49,154 nt of DNA from Pseudonocardia sp. SCN 73-27 (GTDB lineage Bacteria; Actinomycetota; Actinomycetes; Mycobacteriales; Pseudonocardiaceae): contig MEGH01000029.1 in the NCBI GenBank assembly GCA_001725415.1, forward strand, positions 1-49,154, in the 5' to 3' direction. Both the position numbers and the translations under genes were made by a program. How positions within the stretch are numbered: the stretch's first letter is position 1; each line of letters begins with the position of its first letter. The notes under the pieces are model-generated. The model searched no databases. It had not been told where the DNA came from and saw nothing but the letters and a program-made list of their open reading frames with translations. This document shows, piece after piece, positions 26,766 through 35,465 of the stretch.

Positions 26766-28046
26766 ATGCCGTCACGTCGTCGTCTGGTCCGTTCGCTCGC
26801 GGCCCTCCTCGTCGCGCCCCTCGTCCTCGTCGCGTGCACCGACACGCCCACGGAGGGGCCGGGAGCACCGCCGCCGTCCGCCCCGCCGTCCGCCCCGCCG
26901 TCGGTACCCGCGGGCGGCATCGACCCGGCGACGGCGTTCACCCCCGTCACCGCGACGACACTCACCACCCCGGCGCCCGTCACCGGCACCGACGGCAAGA
27001 CCCACCTCGCCTACGAGCTGCTGCTCACCAACGCGAGCCCGGCGACGTTGCGGCTCGACAAGGTCGACGTCCTCGACGCTGCCGACCAGAACATCCTGCT
27101 CTCGCTCAGTGGCGCGACGCTGGGCGCATCGAGCAACCTCATCGGCGCAGCCGCGGAGGAGGGAGCGCCCCCACCGACGGCCGCCCCGCCCGTCCCCGGA
27201 GCGGCGACCGTCATCGTGTGGCTCGACGTCACCGTCGACGGTGCCCCGCCGGCCGCGCTCACCCACCGCGTCAACGTCACCATGACCACCCCCGCCGGCG
27301 ACCGCGCACTGGTGTCGACCGTCGGCCGCGTCGACGTCAGCACCGCGAAGGCGCCGGTGCTGGGCCCCGTCATGGCGGGCGGACCCTGGTATGCCAGCGA
27401 CGGCTGCTGCGCCGACGAGTCGCACCACCGCCGCGGACTCGCCCCCCTCAACGGGAAGCTGCTCGTCCCGCAGCGCTACGCCATCGACTGGTACCTGCTC
27501 GACGACCAGCACCGCGCCTGGACCGGCGACCCCAGCAAGCTGACCAGCTTCTACGCCTACGACAAGCCCGCCCTCGCCGCCGCCGACGGGGTCGTCGTCG
27601 ACGCGACCGACGGCTTCCCCGAGACCACGTCGCTGCCCGAGCCGCCGCCGATCCCGCCGATCAAGGAGACCGTCGGCAACCACGTCACCGTCATGATCGC
27701 CCCCGGCGTCTACCTGCTCTACGCGCACTTCAAGACGGGCAGCGTCGCGGTCAAGACCGGTCAGACCGTCAAGCGCGGCGACGTCCTCGGCCACATCGGC
27801 AGCTCCGGCAACTCGACGGCGCCCCACCTGCACTTCCAGGTCATGACCGAGGGGACGTTCTTCCCGACCGACAGCACCCCCTTCGAGTTCGAGTGCTTCA
27901 CCGTGAACGGGCAGGTCACCGAACGGATCTGGGACGACGTCCTCGCCCTCCAGCCCAACCCGGTGCTGCCCTACACGGCTTCGACCGACACGAGCCGGCG
28001 TCACGGGCAGATGCCCTTGGACCGCAACGTCATCACCTTCTGCTGA
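26766..28046 (+). CDS. M23-type peptidase domain lipoprotein
   Basis: 426 residues. The signal peptide ends in lipobox LVLVAC (Cys24), followed by a Pro/Ser/Ala-rich linker with the repeat PPSA. The central part looks like an immunoglobulin-like domain. The C-terminal domain matches LytM/M23 metallopeptidases: HHRRG with the first His near 220, YAIDW with the Asp near 240, LYAHFKTGSV, and HLHFQ near 354. These enzymes cleave peptidoglycan cross-links or act as regulators of other hydrolases. The zinc ligands appear present, so activity is plausible. ATG 26766 follows GGGAGG. Confidence 0.85.
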   Translation: MPSRRRLVRSLAALLVAPLVLVACTDTPTEGPGAPPPSAPPSAPPSVPAGGIDPATAFTPVTATTLTTPAPVTGTDGKTHLAYELLLTNASPATLRLDKVDVLDAADQNILLSLSGATLGASSNLIGAAAEEGAPPPTAAPPVPGAATVIVWLDVTVDGAPPAALTHRVNVTMTTPAGDRALVSTVGRVDVSTAKAPVLGPVMAGGPWYASDGCCADESHHRRGLAPLNGKLLVPQRYAIDWYLLDDQHRAWTGDPSKLTSFYAYDKPALAAADGVVVDATDGFPETTSLPEPPPIPPIKETVGNHVTVMIAPGVYLLYAHFKTGSVAVKTGQTVKRGDVLGHIGSSGNSTAPHLHFQVMTEGTFFPTDSTPFEFECFTVNGQVTERIWDDVLALQPNPVLPYTASTDTSRRHGQMPLDRNVITFC

Positions 28047-28060
28047 GCTACGGTGGTCCG

Positions 28061-28597
28061 GTGGGGGACGAGGTTGCTCCGCGCGACCTGCGGGTGTCGC
28101 ACGCCGAACGCGAGCACGTGTCGCGGCTGCTGGCCGCGCACCTCGAGGCCGGCAGGCTGAGCCCCGACGAGTACGAGACCCGCAGCGCCGCCGCCGTCGC
28201 CGTCACCCGTGCCGACCTCAACCAACTGCTGCTCGATCTGCCCGGGGCCGAGGCCGTCCGCTCGCGCGAGATACTCGAGTGGACCAGCAACCACGGCGAC
28301 CTCGAACGCAGCGGCGAATGGCTCGTCCCCTCACGGATCGTCGTGCGCTCGCATTTCGGCGACGTCAAGCTCGACCTGCGCGACGCCCGCTTCATGACAC
28401 CCGTCGTCACCCTCGACGTCGACATGTGGGTCGGCGACGTCGACCTGCGGCTCCCGCCGGGCGGCACCGTCGACGTCGACGAGGTCCGCGTCCACGTCGG
28501 GCACGTGACGAACACGATCACCCCGGCGGTGCACCGGGGTGATCCTCATGTCGTCGTCCGCGGCAGGCTCTACGTCGGGGACGTCAAGACCCGCTGA
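28061..28597 (+). CDS. DUF1707 domain protein
   Basis: 178 residues. The N-terminal 55 residues are a DUF1707 domain (DLRVSHAEREHVSRLLAAHLEAGRLS, then DEYETRSAAAVAVTRADLNQLLLDLPG), followed by a beta-rich part with repeated Asp-Val strands (VVTLDVDMWVGDVDLRLPPGG) resembling cell-wall-active LiaF-like domains. GTG 28061 begins 14 bases after the M23 gene, so the two may be cotranscribed. A broken paralogue lies at 29622. Function unknown; DUF1707 proteins are common and poorly characterised in actinobacteria. Confidence 0.85.
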   Translation: MGDEVAPRDLRVSHAEREHVSRLLAAHLEAGRLSPDEYETRSAAAVAVTRADLNQLLLDLPGAEAVRSREILEWTSNHGDLERSGEWLVPSRIVVRSHFGDVKLDLRDARFMTPVVTLDVDMWVGDVDLRLPPGGTVDVDEVRVHVGHVTNTITPAVHRGDPHVVVRGRLYVGDVKTR

Positions 28598-28599
28598 GC

Positions 28600-28893
28600 T
28601 CACCGCCACGTCGGCTCCTCACCGGTGAACGACGGTGCCGGCGGGAACCCGGCGTCGTCGAGCGGGCGGCGGCCCGTCCGGTGGTCGTGCATCCGGCTGT
28701 CCAGCAGGAACAGGATCGCCGACAGCATCAGCAGCCCGACCGCCACCGCGACGTGCAGCGTCGCGGCACAGACGATCGCCACCCCCGCCCCGACCAGCAG
28801 CGCCGCCAGCCGGACACCCGGGTGCCGACGCGCCGGCTCCGGCGGCTCGCCCTGCGTGCCGGTGGTGACAGGGGGCGTGACGGTGGCGTTCAT
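28600..28893 (-). CDS. Small two-helix membrane protein, paralogue of the gene at 29076
   Basis: 97 residues: a Pro/Thr-rich start, two membrane helices (LAALLVGAGVAIVCAATLHVA and AVGLLMLSAILFLLD) and a tail HRTGRRPLDD. It shares this plan and the HR-GRRPL tail with the protein at 29076-29378. ATG 28893 is preceded by AGGAG. It ends two bases after the DUF1707 gene, tail to tail. No known function. Confidence 0.75.
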   Translation of the reverse strand: MNATVTPPVTTGTQGEPPEPARRHPGVRLAALLVGAGVAIVCAATLHVAVAVGLLMLSAILFLLDSRMHDHRTGRRPLDDAGFPPAPSFTGEEPTWR

Positions 28894-29075
28894 GACGCGG
28901 TCTCCTCGCTGGTCCGGGGGTCTTTCCCGATGCCTCCAGACTCGCCCGGTTCGGTGCGCCGCACCGTCGGCCTGCCGGAGGAGGCAGGGGACGACGCGCA
29001 TGTCCGTCGATCGGAGGACACCCCGGACATGCCTCGGGCCCGGCACGAGGCCGGGCCCGGAGAGGCGGTGCACCA

Positions 29076-29378
29076 TCAGCGGACGGTCGGAAGGTTCCCG
29101 GCCATCGGGGCCGACGGGCGGAACTGCTCCATCCGCAGCGGGCGACGCCCCGAGCGGTGACCCTGCACGACCGCGCCGACGAGGAAGAGCAGCGCGGCGA
29201 GCATCAGGACCGAGACAGCGGCGGCGGTGTGGACGCTCGTGCCGAGCGCGACGGCGAGACCGGCGCCGACGAGGAGCGCGACACCGCGGGCGGCGTTCTG
29301 GCCCACGGTCCGGGTGGAGGTGGAGCCGCTGCGGTCGATGGGGGCGAAGGGGTTGGTGGGGGTGAAGGGCGTGTCCAT
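29076..29378 (-). CDS. Small two-helix membrane protein, second copy
   Basis: 100 residues with the same layout as its neighbour: helices ARGVALLVGAGLAVALGTSV and VSVLMLAALLFLVGAVV, then HRSGRRPLRMEQF. ATG 29378 follows GGAGA. The upstream regions of both copies carry similar blocks (TTTCCC-CGATGCCTC and GACGACGC), so promoter and gene were duplicated together. The gap 28894-29075 holds no other gene that I can see. Confidence 0.75.
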   Translation of the reverse strand: MDTPFTPTNPFAPIDRSGSTSTRTVGQNAARGVALLVGAGLAVALGTSVHTAAAVSVLMLAALLFLVGAVVQGHRSGRRPLRMEQFRPSAPMAGNLPTVR

Positions 29379-29621
29379 GATCCGGTCTCCGATCCTGTGG
29401 CCCGGGGCTGTTTCCCCGATGCCTCAAGGTTCGTCCCGAACGTGCCTGCGCACCCTCGGTCGGCCGATGGGTGCGGGGGACGACGCCGCTGTCCCCCGAG
29501 CGGCCGACGGTGCCCGACGCGCGCGGACCGGACAGCCTGTCCCGGCCGGGGGCATCCCCGAGGCCGGGATCGGGGTCGTTCCCGGATGTCCGGGACCCGC
29601 TGCGTCCCTGGCGTTCTTCCC

Positions 29622-29980
29622 ATGACGGACGAGATCGCACCCCAGGACCTGCGCGTCTCCCACGAGGAGCGCGAGCACGTGACGAAGCTGCTGGCGGCCC
29701 ACTTCTCCGAGGGGCGTCCGACCGTCGACGAGTACGGCGAGCGGACGGCTGCCGCCGCGGAGTCGGTGACCCGGGCCGACCTGAACCGGCTCCTGCTCGA
29801 CCTTCCCGGCGCCGAGGGGCGCGGACCCGTGAGGTGCTGGAGCTGTCCAACACGGCGGGCGACCTGAAGCGTGGCGGCACGTGGATCGTGCCGCCGAAGA
29901 TCGGGCCGTCGGCGGAGCGGGGGATGCCGCACGTGGTGGTGCGCGGCGGGTCGTGGATGGGCAACGTGCGGGTGCGCTGA
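29622..29980 (+). pseudogene. Frameshifted and internally deleted DUF1707 gene
   Basis: ATG 29622 starts a DUF1707 domain (DLRVSHEEREHVTKLLAAHFSEGRPT, DEYGERTAAAAESVTRADLNRLLLDLPGAEG) closely like the intact gene at 28061. At about 29815-29825 the frame shifts and the homology continues in another frame (RTREVLELSNTAGDLKRGGTWIVPPKI). That in turn lacks the central beta-rich part before MPHVVVRGGSWMGNVRVR. It is therefore both frameshifted and shortened. Confidence 0.8.
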
Positions 29981-30000
29981 GACCGGCGACGGTTCGCGCG

Positions 30001-30918
30001 TCAGTCGGCCGTTGCGTCGCCCAGTCGGCGGTCCAGTTCGTCGGCGAGGTGGTCGAGTGCGGCGGCGGCGCGCCGGGAGAGGTGCCGGCCTGCTGGGTAC
30101 ATGGCGACGACGTCGGCGCGCGGGGTGGGGACCTCGTGCAGGACGCGGACGAGGACACCGTCGCGCAGCAGGGGGCCGACGTGCCACAGCGAGCGCATGA
30201 GCAGTCCGTGCCCGTCGACGCACCAGCGGGTGGCGACGTCACCGTCGTTGGTGATCATCGTGCCGGGGACGCGGACGGTGGTCTCGGCGGCATCGTCGCC
30301 GAAGCGCCACACGGTGTGGTCGGTGTCGATCTCGCGGATGACGATGCACTGGTGCTCGGCGATGTCGGTGAGGCAACGGGGGGCGCCGTGCTCGGTGACG
30401 TAGCCCGGCGAGGCGCAGACGACGCGGCGGTTGGGCAGCAGCGTCCGGCAGAGCAGGGCCGAGTCGTCGCGGTGGCCGACGCGGATCGCGAAGTCGAAGG
30501 GGCTTCCGGCGACGTGCAGCGGCAGGTGTGAGAGTTCGAGCTCGACGGAGACGCCGGGGTTGGTGGCGGCGAAGGCGCCGAGGGCGGGGGCGACGTGGGA
30601 GCGGCCGAGGCCCATGGTGGCGTGGACGGCGACGCGTCCGCGCAGGGCGCCGCGGCGTCGGCCGACGTCCTCCTCGAGGTCGCTGATCAGGGGGAGCAGT
30701 CGGGCGGCCCCGGCGGCGTAGCGGTCGCCCTCGTCGGTGAGGCTGAGCCGGCGGGTGCTGCGGCGGACGAGCTGGGCGCCGAGGCGGCGTTCGAGCGAGG
30801 CGAGGCGTTTGCTGACGGCCGATGTGGACACGCCCCAGCGCCGTGCGGCCTCGGTGAGGGTGCCGGCGGTGGCGATGCCGTCGAAGAACTCCAGATCGTC
30901 GAGGTCGGGGAGGTCCAC
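30001..30918 (-). CDS. LysR-family transcriptional regulator
   Basis: 305 residues. The HTH (EFFDGIATAGTLTEAARRWGVSTSAVSKRLASLERRLG) is followed by a LysR effector domain (VAVHATMGLGRSHVAPALGAF, NRRVVCASPGYVTEHGAP). I chose GTG 30918 because AAAGG lies upstream and the HTH starts normally; a TTG at 30948 is possible. It is divergent from the tartrate/D-malate dehydrogenase, the classical arrangement for a LysR activator of one neighbouring gene responding to its substrate. Confidence 0.88.
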   Translation of the reverse strand: MDLPDLDDLEFFDGIATAGTLTEAARRWGVSTSAVSKRLASLERRLGAQLVRRSTRRLSLTDEGDRYAAGAARLLPLISDLEEDVGRRRGALRGRVAVHATMGLGRSHVAPALGAFAATNPGVSVELELSHLPLHVAGSPFDFAIRVGHRDDSALLCRTLLPNRRVVCASPGYVTEHGAPRCLTDIAEHQCIVIREIDTDHTVWRFGDDAAETTVRVPGTMITNDGDVATRWCVDGHGLLMRSLWHVGPLLRDGVLVRVLHEVPTPRADVVAMYPAGRHLSRRAAAALDHLADELDRRLGDATAD

Positions 30919-30970
30919 CTCGGCACGCCTTTCTTTCGAGCGACGCAAAGGTCTTGGGTCGAATCGCGCC

Positions 30971-30999
30971 TGGAACCGCAGTTTTGTGCCGCCTAGGCT
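30971..30999 (+). promoter_or_regulatory. Probable promoter of the dehydrogenase gene
   Basis: TGGAAC (30971-30976) and TAGGCT (30994-30999) are separated by 17 bases and resemble a sigma70-type actinobacterial promoter. The start would fall near 31006, leaving a leader of about 30 bases with GGAAAGGA ahead of the GTG at 31038. It lies in the LysR/dehydrogenase divergent gap. Confidence 0.45.
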
Positions 31000-31037
31000 A
31001 CAGACGGCAGGGTCGCCGATCCAGGAAAGGAACGTTC

Positions 31038-32108
31038 GTGACGAAACACCGCATCGCTGTGATCCCAGGTGACGGCATCGGCAAGGAGGTCGTGCCGGAG
31101 GGCGTGCGGGTCCTGCGAGCCGCGGCGGCCACGTTCGGCTTCGATGTCGAGCTCGCGGACTTCGACTTCGCCTCCGCCGACTACTACCAGCAACACGGCG
31201 CGATGCTGCCCGACGACTGGTTCGAGACGCTGCGCGACTTCGACGCGATCTTCTTCGGCGCCGTCGGCTGGCCGGAGGTCGTGCCGGACCACATCTCGTT
31301 GTGGGGCAGCCTGTTGCAGTTCCGGCGCCGCTTCGACCAGTACGTCAACCTGCGCCCGGTCAAGCTGCTGGAGGGCGTCCGCAGCCCGCTCGCCGACCGC
31401 AGGCCCGGCGACGTCGACTTCCTCGTCGTCCGCGAGAACACCGAGGGCGAGTACTCGAGCGTCGGTGGCAAGATGTTCGAGGGGACCGACCGCGAGACGG
31501 TGCTGCAGGAGACGGTCATGACGCGCGTCGGCGTCGACCGGATCCTGAAATACGCCTTCGAGCTCGCGCAGGCCCGCCCGGCCCGGCACCTCACGTCGGC
31601 GACCAAGAGCAACGGCATCTCGATCACCATGCCGTACTGGGACGAGCGCGTCGTCGAGGCGGCCGCCGGCTACCCCGACGTGCGCGTGGACAAGTACCAC
31701 ATCGACATCCTGACGGCCCAGTTCGTGATGAACCCCGACCGGTTCGACGTCGTCGTGGCCAGCAACCTGTTCGGCGACATCCTGTCCGACCTCGGTCCGG
31801 CCTGCACCGGCACGATCGGCATCGCGCCCAGCGGCAACATCAACCCGGAACGCACCTACCCGAGCCTGTTCGAGCCGGTCCACGGCTCGGCGCCCGACAT
31901 CGCGGGCAAGGGGATCGCCAACCCCGTCGGCCAGATCTGGTGCGTGTCGATGATGCTCGAACACCTGGGCGAGTCCGAGGCCGCGGCCGCGGTGATGCGT
32001 GCGATCGAGACGGTGCTGGGCCGTGGCGGCGACATCCTCACCCCCGACATGGGCGGCACCGGGACGACCTCGGCGCTCGGCGCAGCGGTGGCCGCAGAGC
32101 TGGCCTGA
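31038..32108 (+). CDS. Tartrate dehydrogenase/decarboxylase or D-malate dehydrogenase
   Basis: 356 residues, close to the TtuC/DmlA group of beta-decarboxylating dehydrogenases: VIPGDGIGKEVVPEG, FFGAVGWPEVVPDHISLWG, RENTEGEYSSVGG, SNLFGDILSDLGPA and EPVHGSAPDIAGKGIANP. The SLWG segment is typical of tartrate/D-malate enzymes and separates it from leucine-pathway LeuB. It would oxidise D-malate or tartrate with NAD+, giving pyruvate or glycerate-type products. GTG 31038 has GGAAAGGA upstream. Its paralogue at 13490 is more distant and lacks SLWG. Confidence 0.85.
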   Translation: MTKHRIAVIPGDGIGKEVVPEGVRVLRAAAATFGFDVELADFDFASADYYQQHGAMLPDDWFETLRDFDAIFFGAVGWPEVVPDHISLWGSLLQFRRRFDQYVNLRPVKLLEGVRSPLADRRPGDVDFLVVRENTEGEYSSVGGKMFEGTDRETVLQETVMTRVGVDRILKYAFELAQARPARHLTSATKSNGISITMPYWDERVVEAAAGYPDVRVDKYHIDILTAQFVMNPDRFDVVVASNLFGDILSDLGPACTGTIGIAPSGNINPERTYPSLFEPVHGSAPDIAGKGIANPVGQIWCVSMMLEHLGESEAAAAVMRAIETVLGRGGDILTPDMGGTGTTSALGAAVAAELA

Positions 32109-32125
32109 CCGGGCAGGATGCCCGC

Positions 32126-32233
32126 ATGGACGACCGGGCGGGCTTCGCGGGCGCCGTGACGGGCGCGAGTGCGGCCCTGCTCGGTCTGCTGGTCGCCGCG
32201 TCGTCGATGATCGCGTTGCTGATGCTCGTCGCG
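32126..32233 (+). other. Short gap with a possible remnant of a membrane-protein N-terminus
   Basis: The 125 bases between the dehydrogenase and the YihY gene contain ATG 32126 followed by a hydrophobic stretch (AALLGLLVAASSMIALLMLVASG). It then runs antisense through the YihY gene without homology. It could be a fragment or chance; no ribosome site is convincing. Confidence 0.2.
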
Positions 32234-33064
32234 TCAGGCCGGGTCGTCGGTCTCCTCGGGGTCGTCGGCGGTGCCGGTGGTCTGCGCCAGCTCCGCGCCC
32301 AGTACCGCCGACACGACGAGCAGCACCCCGAGCACGACCAGCCACGACAGCACCACGGTGGCGACGCCGAGCAGCCCGAGCCGCTCGGCCGCCCGGGACG
32401 CGGTCACCGGCACGATGAACCCGGACGCGGTCACGAGCAGCGCCTGACCGGCTCCGGTGACCGCCGCGCCGGGCAGCAGCGCCTGCCAGCCGACCCGGCC
32501 CCGCAGCAACAGGAACTGGATGGGCCACCACAGGATGAGCGCGGTCACGGCGTAGGCGACCAGCGACACGACGGGACTGCCGACCAGCCAGCCCAGCAGC
32601 GGTGCGAGCAGCACCAGCACCGCGAGCTCCAGCACGAGCGCCGCGGACACGAGGAGGCTGCGCGCGTAGCCACGGATGCCGGTCGACGGCAGGTTCCACG
32701 CGGCGCTGTAGGCCCGTTGCAGCGAGCGCACGAAGCCCAGCACCGAGACCACGAGCAGAACCCAGCCCAGTGCCGTCAGGGAGTGGTCGGCGGAGGGCCG
32801 TTCGAGGAGGCCGCCGACGGTGTCGGCGGCCGACGGGGAGAAGCCGAGGCTGCTCGCCAGCTCCGTCAGCCGGCCGGAACCACCGAGCCCCTCGGAGATC
32901 ACCAGTATCGCCGGGACGAGCGCCACGAAGGCCTGCGACGCCAGCGCGAGCGCCCGGTCGTAGCCGCTGATGGCGGTCATGCGGCGCATCACCCGCACGA
33001 CGAGCCGGTCGCCCACGAGCGTGGTGACGCGCCGGACCAGCCGGTCAACCAGGTGCGACGTCAT
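32234..33064 (-). CDS. YihY/BrkB-family inner membrane protein
   Basis: 276 residues and about six membrane helices with YihY-type segments (ALASQAFVALVPAILVIS, SLQRAYSAAWNLP, WWPIQFLLLRGRVGWQALLPGA). The family was once annotated as ribonuclease BN, which is incorrect; its role is unknown. ATG 33064 lies 20 bases inside the end of the AI-2E gene, so the two are probably cotranscribed. Confidence 0.85.
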   Translation of the reverse strand: MTSHLVDRLVRRVTTLVGDRLVVRVMRRMTAISGYDRALALASQAFVALVPAILVISEGLGGSGRLTELASSLGFSPSAADTVGGLLERPSADHSLTALGWVLLVVSVLGFVRSLQRAYSAAWNLPSTGIRGYARSLLVSAALVLELAVLVLLAPLLGWLVGSPVVSLVAYAVTALILWWPIQFLLLRGRVGWQALLPGAAVTGAGQALLVTASGFIVPVTASRAAERLGLLGVATVVLSWLVVLGVLLVVSAVLGAELAQTTGTADDPEETDDPA

Positions 33065-34196
33065 CCCGCGGTTCCTCGACGGTCGGTGGCGCGGCCTCGA
33101 CGGCCGCGGGCGCCGGGGCCTTCGGAAGGCTGCCCCCGGTGAGCAGCCCCGACATCCACCGTGTCCCCGGGTCGGCGTCGACGAGCAATGCCTTGGCCAG
33201 CAACGTCAGCGGGATCGCGAGGACGGCGCCGATCGGCCCGACGACGAACGACCAGAACACCACCGACAGGAACGTCAACGTCAGCGAGAGGTTCACCGTG
33301 TTGCTGACGTACTTGGGCTGGATCACCGAGGCGAAGACGAAGTTGAGGACGCAGTAGCCGACGATCACGAAGATCATCAGTCTGGGCCCGCCCGCCAGCA
33401 GCCCGAGCAGCGCGGGCGGGACGAGCCCGATGATGAAGCCGATGTTCGGGATGTAGTTGGTGACGAACGCGAGCAGCGCCCACAGCACGGGCAGCGGCAC
33501 ATCGAGGATCACGAGCAGGGCCCCGTCGAGGACGGCGATGATCAGCCCGAAGATCGTCGAGACGACGAGGTAGCTGCGGGTACCGCGGACGAACCCGCGG
33601 ATCGCGAGCGCCATGTCGGACCGCGACTCCCCGGCCTCCTCCATCCGCCGGGAGAACGTCGCGGCGTCGATCCCCATGAACACGACGACGAACACGATGA
33701 ACACCAGGTCGGTGAGGACGCCGACGAGGCCCGTCAGCAGCCCGGTGACCACCCCGGCGAGCCGGCCGAAGTCGAACTGCGACAACACCGACTGCAGCTG
33801 CTCCTGGCCGACGCCGAGTGTGCCGAGCCAGCGGCGCAGGTCGCCCAGCAGGGACGCGAACTGGCTCTGGTAGGTCGGCAGGACGGTGGCGAGCTGGGCC
33901 ACCGCGAGGGCCAGCGACAACGCCAGGCCGACGATGATCGCGAACGCCACGATCATCGTGACGACGACCGCGAGCCATTGCGGCACACCACGTCTGCGCA
34001 GCGCGCCGGTGAGCGGGTGCACCCCGATCACCACCACCAGGGCCAGCAGCACCGGTGCGACGACGCCCGACAGCTCTCTGAGCGCCAGCACCGACACGAG
34101 CAGTCCGGTCGTCCCCAGCACGACGACCAGCCCTCGCGGAAGCGTCGTCAGGGCCGCGACGCGGCGCGGGGCGTCGCCTGATCCGGTGTCCGCCAT
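33045..34196 (-). CDS. AI-2E family transporter
   Basis: 383 residues with about eight membrane helices and the family's central amphipathic region. Recognisable segments are VIGVHPLTGALRRRGVPQWLAV, LLVILDVPLPVLWALLAFVTNYIPNIG and GPIGAVLAIPLTLLAKALLVD. Family members export autoinducer-2 or act as Na+/H+ antiporters; the substrate cannot be assigned. ATG 34196 follows a G-rich ribosome site. The C-terminal tail is Pro/Ala/Glu-rich. Confidence 0.85.
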   Translation of the reverse strand: MADTGSGDAPRRVAALTTLPRGLVVVLGTTGLLVSVLALRELSGVVAPVLLALVVVIGVHPLTGALRRRGVPQWLAVVVTMIVAFAIIVGLALSLALAVAQLATVLPTYQSQFASLLGDLRRWLGTLGVGQEQLQSVLSQFDFGRLAGVVTGLLTGLVGVLTDLVFIVFVVVFMGIDAATFSRRMEEAGESRSDMALAIRGFVRGTRSYLVVSTIFGLIIAVLDGALLVILDVPLPVLWALLAFVTNYIPNIGFIIGLVPPALLGLLAGGPRLMIFVIVGYCVLNFVFASVIQPKYVSNTVNLSLTLTFLSVVFWSFVVGPIGAVLAIPLTLLAKALLVDADPGTRWMSGLLTGGSLPKAPAPAAVEAAPPTVEEPRDDVAPG

Positions 34197-34303
34197 CGCG
34201 TCCCCCCGTGGGCCGTGCCGGCGGCGTCTGCCCCGGATGATCACCCGGCAGCGTGGCATCGACCGCCCCCGATGTCACGCTTCGCGCGCCCGGCGGGAGG
34301 TGT

Positions 34304-34921
34304 TCAGGCGCGGACCTCCGGGCCCAGCGCGGCGACGTCGTCGTAGCCCACGGCGCCCGGTGCCGCCGACGGCGCGTACTGCAGCCGGACGACGCCCGTC
34401 GGCAGGGCTTCCGTCGACAGCAGCCGCAGGTGCTGGTGCTCGTCGCCCTCGTCGAAGAGCCGCTTCCCCGTCCGGGCGGCGACGGGGTGCACGAACAGTC
34501 GCAGCTCGTCGAGCAGCCCGGCAGCGAGGAGCTGGCGCACCACGGAGATCGAGCCGGGGATCAGCACCCGGCCCAGCGTCTCGTCGGCACGCAGGGCGGC
34601 GACCGCGTCGGTGAGCTCGCCGTCGATCAGCTCGGAGTTGCGCCACGTGAACTCGAGGGGTGACCGGGACACGACGATCTTGCGCCGGTCCCCGAGCGAC
34701 GCGGCGAACTCGGCGTCGTCACCACCCGCGGCCTCCCGGTCGGGCCAGGCCCCGGCGAAGCTGTCGTAGGTGACGCGGCCGAGCAGCAGCGTCCCGACGC
34801 CCTCGTAGTCCTCCGACACGGCCCGGCCCATGTTCTCGTCGAAGTACGGGAAGTGCCAGGTCTCGCCGATCTCGGCGACGCCGTCGAGGCTGATGAACAG
34901 GGTGGAGACGATCGTCGTCAC
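34304..34921 (-). CDS. Dihydrofolate reductase / RibD C-terminal-like reductase
   Basis: 205 residues matching the RibD_C reductase family: FISLDGVAE at the N-terminus, LLLGRVTYDSFAGAWP, KIVVSRSP, and IPGSISVVRQLLAAGLLDELRLFVHPV. It likely binds NADPH; physiological substrate unknown. GTG 34921 is preceded by GGAGG. A second, divergent member of the family is at 39734. Confidence 0.82.
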   Translation of the reverse strand: MTTIVSTLFISLDGVAEIGETWHFPYFDENMGRAVSEDYEGVGTLLLGRVTYDSFAGAWPDREAAGGDDAEFAASLGDRRKIVVSRSPLEFTWRNSELIDGELTDAVAALRADETLGRVLIPGSISVVRQLLAAGLLDELRLFVHPVAARTGKRLFDEGDEHQHLRLLSTEALPTGVVRLQYAPSAAPGAVGYDDVAALGPEVRA

Positions 34922-34980
34922 GGTGGGTCCCTCCGGGTCCGGGTGCGGTCACCGGTTACGACCGCCGGACCCGGAGGAAC

Positions 34981-35135
34981 TCATCGCTCGGGTCGGCCGA
35001 CGGCGGCGGTCAGTGCCTCGACGTCGGCGCCGGAGAGATCGACGGCCGCGGCGGCGACGTTGTCCTCCAGGTGCGCGACCGACGACGTGCCCGGGATCGG
35101 CAGCATCGCGGGGGAGCGGCGCAGCAGCCCACTCC
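34981..35135 (-). pseudogene. C-terminal fragment of an aldo/keto reductase
   Basis: About 50 codons give [20 protein letters not shown], then [25 protein letters not shown] and a stop. This is the typical aldo/keto reductase C-terminus with the NADPH-binding IPGTS segment. The catalytic barrel is missing: sequence homology ends at the 40-bp palindrome that starts at 35139. Confidence 0.75.
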
Positions 35136-35138
35136 CCT

Positions 35139-35178
35139 GTGCGCGGCAATGGTCGCCATGGCGACTGTTGCCGCGCAC
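35139..35178. repeat. 40-bp palindromic repeat, intact copy 3
   Basis: Arms GTGCGCGGCAAT and GTTGCCGCGCAC flank GGTCGCCATGGCGACT. It is the closest relative of the copy at 24133, with identical arms, and shares the CGCCATGGCG core with the copy at 10950. It marks the exact point where the aldo/keto reductase homology stops. Confidence 0.9.
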
Positions 35179-35465
35179 GACCGCACGAAGACGTTGCGGC
35201 GCAGGATGAATCGGATATCGACGACACGACGGGCGACTTCGGGCGCGGTCGCCGGGCTTCTTTCGGGGCCGCGGTTCCGCGGCCACGTCCCCGCTCTTCC
35301 TCGTAGCCGATCAAGGAAGTCACGCAGGCCGCGACCGTGTACGAGTTCCCGGGAACGGACGTGGCCGCCACGATCCACGTCGTGTCCGCGGCCGCGCAGA
35401 TGTACTCGGGCGGGAGCACCCGGTGTTCGCGACCCCGCCGGACCTGCTCCCGTAGGGATGCCCGT
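35179..35465. other. No recognisable gene; probable decayed sequence
   Basis: This 287-base stretch between the palindrome and the lyase gene has open frames on both strands but none with a start, ribosome site or family similarity that I recognise. Given the truncated reductase on the other side of the repeat, it is probably what is left after a deletion. Confidence 0.5.

Noticed and set aside
26860-26925. Short CCGCCGTCCGCCC repeats considered as a tandem repeat locus
   Set aside because: They simply encode the Pro/Ser/Ala linker of the M23 lipoprotein, with synonymous variation.
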